Positions 60,724 to 64,000 of a DNA stretch of 64,000 bases are shown here, piece after piece. The position numbers and the translations under genes were made by a program. Origin of the DNA: Pedobacter miscanthi (GTDB taxonomy: Bacteria; Bacteroidota; Bacteroidia; Sphingobacteriales; Sphingobacteriaceae); the NCBI RefSeq assembly GCF_003315595.1, contig NZ_QNQU01000019.1, positions 33,146 through 97,145 of the forward strand, in the 5' to 3' direction. Below the pieces are notes generated by a model. It did no database searches. It was given only the letters and a program-made list of their open reading frames with translations, and had not been told where the DNA came from. Position 1 is the first letter of the stretch, and each line of letters begins with the position of its first letter.

Positions 60724-61482
60724 ATGTCTAAAATCGCATTAATTACAGGCGCAACTTCTGGTATTGGCGAAGCTTGTGCGCATACATTTGCCCAGCAAGG
60801 TTACAATCTTATATTATTGGCCCGCAGAGGAGACCGCTTAGCTAAAATTGCCCATCATCTGGAAGATAAATATGCCATCACCATTAAGCAGGTATTGGCT
60901 GATGTTCGCGATAAAGATAGCCTTAATGCCACTTTGGAAATTTTGCCCACCGAATGGAAAAAGGTTGATGTGCTGGTAAACAATGCAGGTTTGAGTCAGG
61001 GTTTAGATCCTATTGATAAAGGCGATACCAGCGATTGGGATACCATGATCGATACCAATGTAAAAGGCTTACTTTATATAACTAAAATTGTTTCTAACTG
61101 GATGATCCCAAACCAATCTGGTCATATCATCAACATCGGTTCTATTGCCGGTAAAGAAGTTTATCCAAACGGAAACGTATATTGTGCAAGTAAACATGCA
61201 GTAGATGCTTTAACCAAAGGCATGCGTATTGATTTGGTTAACCATAGTATAAAAGTTACTGCGATTAATCCGGGTATGGTAGAAACCGAATTTTCGGTGG
61301 TGCGTTTTAAAGGCGACGAAGAACGTGCAAAAAAGGTATACGAAAACTTTGAACCTTTAATTGCGGATGATATTGCAGATGCCATCTGGTACGTAGTAAG
61401 CAGACCGAAACATGTAAATATTAACGACATGCTGATTATGCCAACTGCACAGGCAACAGCAACGATTATAAATAAAGGTTAA
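60724..61482 (+). CDS. Short-chain dehydrogenase/reductase
   Basis: 252 residues from the ATG at 60724, which starts the protein right before the first strand (a GTG at 60685 would add 13 residues). TGATSGIGEAC is the NAD(P)-binding loop, NNAG follows, and the catalytic Ser140, Tyr153 and Lys157 are in place (YCASK). It belongs to the YdfG-like classical group, often NADP-dependent 3-hydroxy acid dehydrogenases; the exact substrate is not known. Confidence 0.94.
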   Translation: MSKIALITGATSGIGEACAHTFAQQGYNLILLARRGDRLAKIAHHLEDKYAITIKQVLADVRDKDSLNATLEILPTEWKKVDVLVNNAGLSQGLDPIDKGDTSDWDTMIDTNVKGLLYITKIVSNWMIPNQSGHIINIGSIAGKEVYPNGNVYCASKHAVDALTKGMRIDLVNHSIKVTAINPGMVETEFSVVRFKGDEERAKKVYENFEPLIADDIADAIWYVVSRPKHVNINDMLIMPTAQATATIINKG

Positions 61483-61679
61483 TTGTTTAATAAAGGGGTT
61501 AATTGTTTAAATTGTATAAACTGGTTAACTGTTTTGCGTTTGGCGACAAGCGTTTGGCGCGAACGAAGCGATTTGCTTTAACCATTTAACAATCCAGCAA
61601 TTAAACAATTATGCCATTCAACAATTAACCCCCTGAGCGTAGTCGAAGGGTAAACAGTTAACCGATTAACCAATAAAAA
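61483..61679. repeat. Repeat-filled spacer with the CCCTTCGACTACGCTCAGG module in inverse
   Basis: 197 bp between the SDR and YqeY genes. TTAATTGTTTAA and TAAACTGGTTAACTG words occupy 61482-61535; 61575-61625 has the complementary AACAATTAA/CCATTTAAC theme. The module at 61628-61656 is the inverse of that at 58109. The arms can pair across the whole spacer. Confidence 0.75.
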
Positions 61680-62126
61680 ATGATATCAAACACCATAGAT
61701 CAGGAAATAAAAAAAGCCATGTTGGCTAAAGACCAGGCAACATTAAGAGGTTTAAGGGCAATAAAAGCGGCATTGCTTTTGGCGCGTACAGAAAAAGGTC
61801 ATGCTGAAGAAATTACGGAAGAAGCTGAAACCAAAATCCTTCAGAAACTGATTAAACAGCGTCGCGAATCTGCTGATATATATAAACAACAGAACCGCGA
61901 AGACCTCGCTTTGATAGAAGAAGAAGAATTAGAAGTAATTGGTCAGTTTTTACCAAAACAGCTGGATAGGGCAGAGGTTACTGCAATTATTGAAGGTGTA
62001 ATCAAACAATCCGGCGCCACATCGGTTAAGGATATGGGTAAGGTGATGGGGCTGGCAAATAAGGAACTGGCCGGTAAAGCCGACGGAAAATTAATTGCCG
62101 AGATTGTTAAAGAAAAACTGGCCTAA
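61680..62126 (+). CDS. YqeY/GatB-like domain protein
   Basis: 148 residues. A helical N-terminal part with LRGLRAIKAALLLARTEK and a C-terminal YqeY domain, QSGATSVKDMGKVMGLANKELAGKADGKL, which resembles the GatB C-terminal domain. Such proteins may bind tRNA or act in amidotransferase quality control, but the role is uncertain. It has the Glu/Lys-rich composition typical of the family. Stands alone after a repeat spacer. Confidence 0.93.
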   Translation: MISNTIDQEIKKAMLAKDQATLRGLRAIKAALLLARTEKGHAEEITEEAETKILQKLIKQRRESADIYKQQNREDLALIEEEELEVIGQFLPKQLDRAEVTAIIEGVIKQSGATSVKDMGKVMGLANKELAGKADGKLIAEIVKEKLA

Positions 62127-62272
62127 GCCAGGTAAAAGCTAGAGGGTTAAAAGGCTTAAGGCTAGTTTATCGCCAGTCGCTAAGCGCTCTGCGCATTACA
62201 AACGAGGTTTTTATACCGTTTTCGATTTTATTTCAGAAAAATGGCATAGAAATGCATAAATTTAATTTTACT

Positions 62273-62287
62273 CTACTAACTTAGTAG
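62273..62287. promoter_or_regulatory. 15-bp palindrome upstream of the alpha/beta hydrolase gene
   Basis: CTACTAA-C-TTAGTAG is a perfect 7-bp inverted repeat with a single central base, 22 bp before the ATG. It could be an operator. Confidence 0.45.
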
Positions 62288-62309
62288 CACAATACCATCC
62301 AAAATATAT

Positions 62310-63074
62310 ATGACTTACCCGATAATAGAAGAAGACGGATTTAAATACATCGAAGCTGGAAAAGGCGAGACACTGGTATTGCTGCACGGCCTGATGGGCG
62401 AATTAAGCAACTGGGAACTTGTTATCGAGCATTTTAAAGATCGCTATCGTGTAATTATCCCGATTTTGCCCATTTACGATCTGCCTATTTTAACCCTTGG
62501 TGTAAAGGCCCTTTCGAGGTACCTGCACCGTTTTTTAAAATATAAAAATTTAAACCAGGTAGTGCTTGTGGGCAATTCGCTTGGTGGCCACGTGGGTCTG
62601 GTATTTACCGTTGCCCACCAGGAATTTGTAAAGGCACTGGTACTTACCGGAAGTTCCGGTTTATATGAAAATGCTTTTGGCGGTTCTTTCCCACGCAGGG
62701 AGAGTTACGATTATATCAAAGAAAAAGTAGAATTTACTTTTTACGATCCGGCAACGGCAACTAAAGAACTGGTTGATGATGTGTTTAAAACCGTTAACGA
62801 CAGATCGAGGGTAATCAGGATATTAACCATGGCTAAATCGGCAATCCGACATAACATGGCTAAAGAATTATCAAAAATTACCATCCCCGTTTCACTGATC
62901 TGGGGAAAAAATGATAAAGTTACCCCGCCTGAAGTGGCAGAAGAATTTCACCAGTTATTACCGAATTCGGAACTAAACTGGGTGGATAAATGCGGACATG
63001 CACCTATGATGGAGCATCCCGAAATATTTAATACATTTTTAGATAAATTTTTAGATAGAATATTATTGAAGTAA
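62310..63074 (+). CDS. Alpha/beta hydrolase
   Basis: 254 residues. The nucleophile Ser90 lies in VGNSLGGHVG, the acid is Asp202 (IWGKNDKVTP) and the base His230 (DKCGHAPMMEHP), in the canonical order. HGLMGELSNW near residue 26 forms the oxyanion turn. Substrate not known; esterase or C-C hydrolase activity is possible. The CBS gene overlaps its stop by one base (TAATG) and they form an operon with NAD kinase. Confidence 0.93.
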   Translation: MTYPIIEEDGFKYIEAGKGETLVLLHGLMGELSNWELVIEHFKDRYRVIIPILPIYDLPILTLGVKALSRYLHRFLKYKNLNQVVLVGNSLGGHVGLVFTVAHQEFVKALVLTGSSGLYENAFGGSFPRRESYDYIKEKVEFTFYDPATATKELVDDVFKTVNDRSRVIRILTMAKSAIRHNMAKELSKITIPVSLIWGKNDKVTPPEVAEEFHQLLPNSELNWVDKCGHAPMMEHPEIFNTFLDKFLDRILLK

Positions 63075-63736
63075 TGTTTGCTGCAGAAATCATATCAGAT
63101 GCAATTCCATCATTAAGAACCGCTGACACGGTGCAGAAAGCTTTAGATCGTATGAACGATTTTAAATTAAAGCATCTGCCGGTTGTTAACGAGGCTACTT
63201 TGCTGGGTTTGGTATCCGAAGATGATTTGTTAAACATCCCTAACCACGATACGCTTTTAAGCGATGCTGCCGTAAACATACTTAATGTGTTTGTGCTCAA
63301 TAACGCACATACCTATGATGCAATCAGGTTGTTGGGCCAGTTAAAACTTACTGCTATACCTGTTCTCGATCAGCAGAAAAATTACCTGGGTTTAATTTCT
63401 ATCAATAACATGGTTGATGCCATTGCAGAACAATACGCTGTAAACGAACCCGGTGGTATTATTGTGCTCGAAATCAGTAACCGCGATAACTCACTTGCGC
63501 ACATTGCCCAGATTGTGGAGGCCGATAATGCACAGGTACTCTCTTCTTATGTAAACGCTTTCGAAGATTCTACACGTTTAGAGGTAACGCTCAAAGTAAA
63601 TAAAACAGAAATTACTTCATTGGTAGCTTCTTTCGAACGATATGATTATCTGGTAAAAGAAGTATACAATAACACACAAATTGATGATGGGTCGCAGGAG
63701 CGTTACGATTCTTTCATGAATTACTTAAATGTATAA
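63074..63736 (+). CDS. CBS-domain protein
   Basis: 220 residues. Two tandem CBS motifs fill the first ~125 residues (LKHLPVVNEATLLGLVSEDD and LTAIPVLDQQKNYLGLISIN). The C-terminal ~95 residues, with ANDNSL-like GGIIVLEISNRDNSLAHIAQ, resemble an ACT-like domain that binds small ligands. Such proteins sense adenine nucleotides. In Bacteroidota it commonly precedes NAD kinase, as here. Confidence 0.9.
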   Translation: MFAAEIISDAIPSLRTADTVQKALDRMNDFKLKHLPVVNEATLLGLVSEDDLLNIPNHDTLLSDAAVNILNVFVLNNAHTYDAIRLLGQLKLTAIPVLDQQKNYLGLISINNMVDAIAEQYAVNEPGGIIVLEISNRDNSLAHIAQIVEADNAQVLSSYVNAFEDSTRLEVTLKVNKTEITSLVASFERYDYLVKEVYNNTQIDDGSQERYDSFMNYLNV

Positions 63737-63745
63737 ACCTACTTT

Positions 63746-64000
63746 ATGAGGATTGCAATTTACGGGAGAGATTTTAACGATACGGTTTTGCCTTATGTAC
63801 AGGAGGTTTTCGATCACCTGGCCGAACACCAGATCCAGCCCGTTTTATATTCTAAATTTAAAACATCCCTTCACGGCAAAATAAAACTGCCTTCAAATAC
63901 CATCATTTTTCATAACCACGCTGAGCTTAAAGATCACGCCGATGTACTATTGAGTTTAGGCGGGGATGGAACCTTGTTAGATACTTTGTCATTGATCCGT
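63746..64000 (+). CDS. nadK: NAD kinase, N-terminal part, cut by the window end
   Basis: 85 codons from the ATG at 63746 to the window edge, frame open. LLSLGGDGTLLDTLSLI contains the GGDGT nucleotide-binding motif of NAD kinases, near residue 75. The start gives MRIAIYGRDFNDTVLPYVQE, the usual N-terminus in this phylum. It makes NADP from NAD and ATP. It begins 9 bases after the CBS gene's stop, in the same operon. Confidence 0.92.
   Translation, partial: MRIAIYGRDFNDTVLPYVQEVFDHLAEHQIQPVLYSKFKTSLHGKIKLPSNTIIFHNHAELKDHADVLLSLGGDGTLLDTLSLIR

Noticed and set aside
23161..61679. The heptad arrays as CRISPR arrays
   Set aside because: Units are only 7 bp, contiguous and without spacers of 25-40 bp, and no cas gene is present.
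1..64000. tRNA or rRNA genes
   Set aside because: No cloverleaf with a conserved GGTTCGAATCC-type arm and no rRNA sequence was recognised by eye; a covariance search would settle it.

Overview
The window looks like chromosome from a Bacteroidota bacterium of the Sphingobacteriaceae, most likely Pedobacter or a close relative. The reasons are a SusC/SusD polysaccharide locus, a type IX secretion (T9SS) sorting domain and a PorT-like protein, two GLPGLI-family genes, a transketolase split into two genes, a menaquinone-type UbiA/UbiE pair, and many upstream regions carrying the Bacteroidota -7 promoter box TAnnTTTG rather than a strong Shine-Dalgarno. The genus is inference. No rRNA, tRNA, CRISPR array, prophage or complete insertion sequence was seen.

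1-11.9 kb is a polysaccharide utilisation locus on the minus strand: a one-piece Y_Y_Y sensor/LuxR-type regulator, SusC, SusD, a GH144-like glycoamylase-fold lipoprotein, a small unknown secreted protein and a GH43-like enzyme with a discoidin domain. A truncated ORF6N gene interrupted by a palindromic repeat follows. 12-31 kb is mostly housekeeping: TrhO, a DUF5686 surface protein, Kbl, PheS with a Rieske-like lipoprotein and a TetR regulator, a Fic AMP-transferase, an ABC exporter, CarA, PanB, an RluA-type pseudouridine synthase, small lipoproteins, an M57-like metalloprotease and a two-component system.

31-38.2 kb holds a class III aminotransferase and a LytTR response regulator. Divergent from the regulator are a 75-aa secreted protein and a translationally coupled operon of two GLPGLI paralogues plus a TonB-receptor-like barrel. 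The divergent spacer has three 21-bp-phased direct repeats that resemble LytTR-type binding sites, so this may be one regulated unit. 38.2-48.5 kb has an ECF sigma/anti-sigma/Spy-like operon, the split transketolase, Bcp, an M23 peptidase, a FAH-family hydrolase, a T9SS protein, a Kup transporter with a 50-aa membrane protein, and a REP-associated tyrosine transposase that carries a REP-like inverted pair inside its own reading frame. 48.5-64 kb has an APC permease, an MFS exporter, a TonB receptor, an M3 peptidase, UbiA, EngB, UbiE-PorT, an SDR, a YqeY protein, an alpha/beta hydrolase overlapping a CBS protein, and the start of NAD kinase.

The most striking non-genic signal is in the spacers. 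Many hold degenerate tandem arrays with an exact 7-bp period, often as two arms that are reverse complements of each other, each locus with its own heptad theme (AAAGNNN, AGTCNNA, AGANNNG, CATNNNN). They resemble in concept the heptanucleotide STRR repeats of heterocystous cyanobacteria. I do not know of a description of them in this group. They sit beside a second repeat family with TGACG/CGTCA ends and long internal hairpins.
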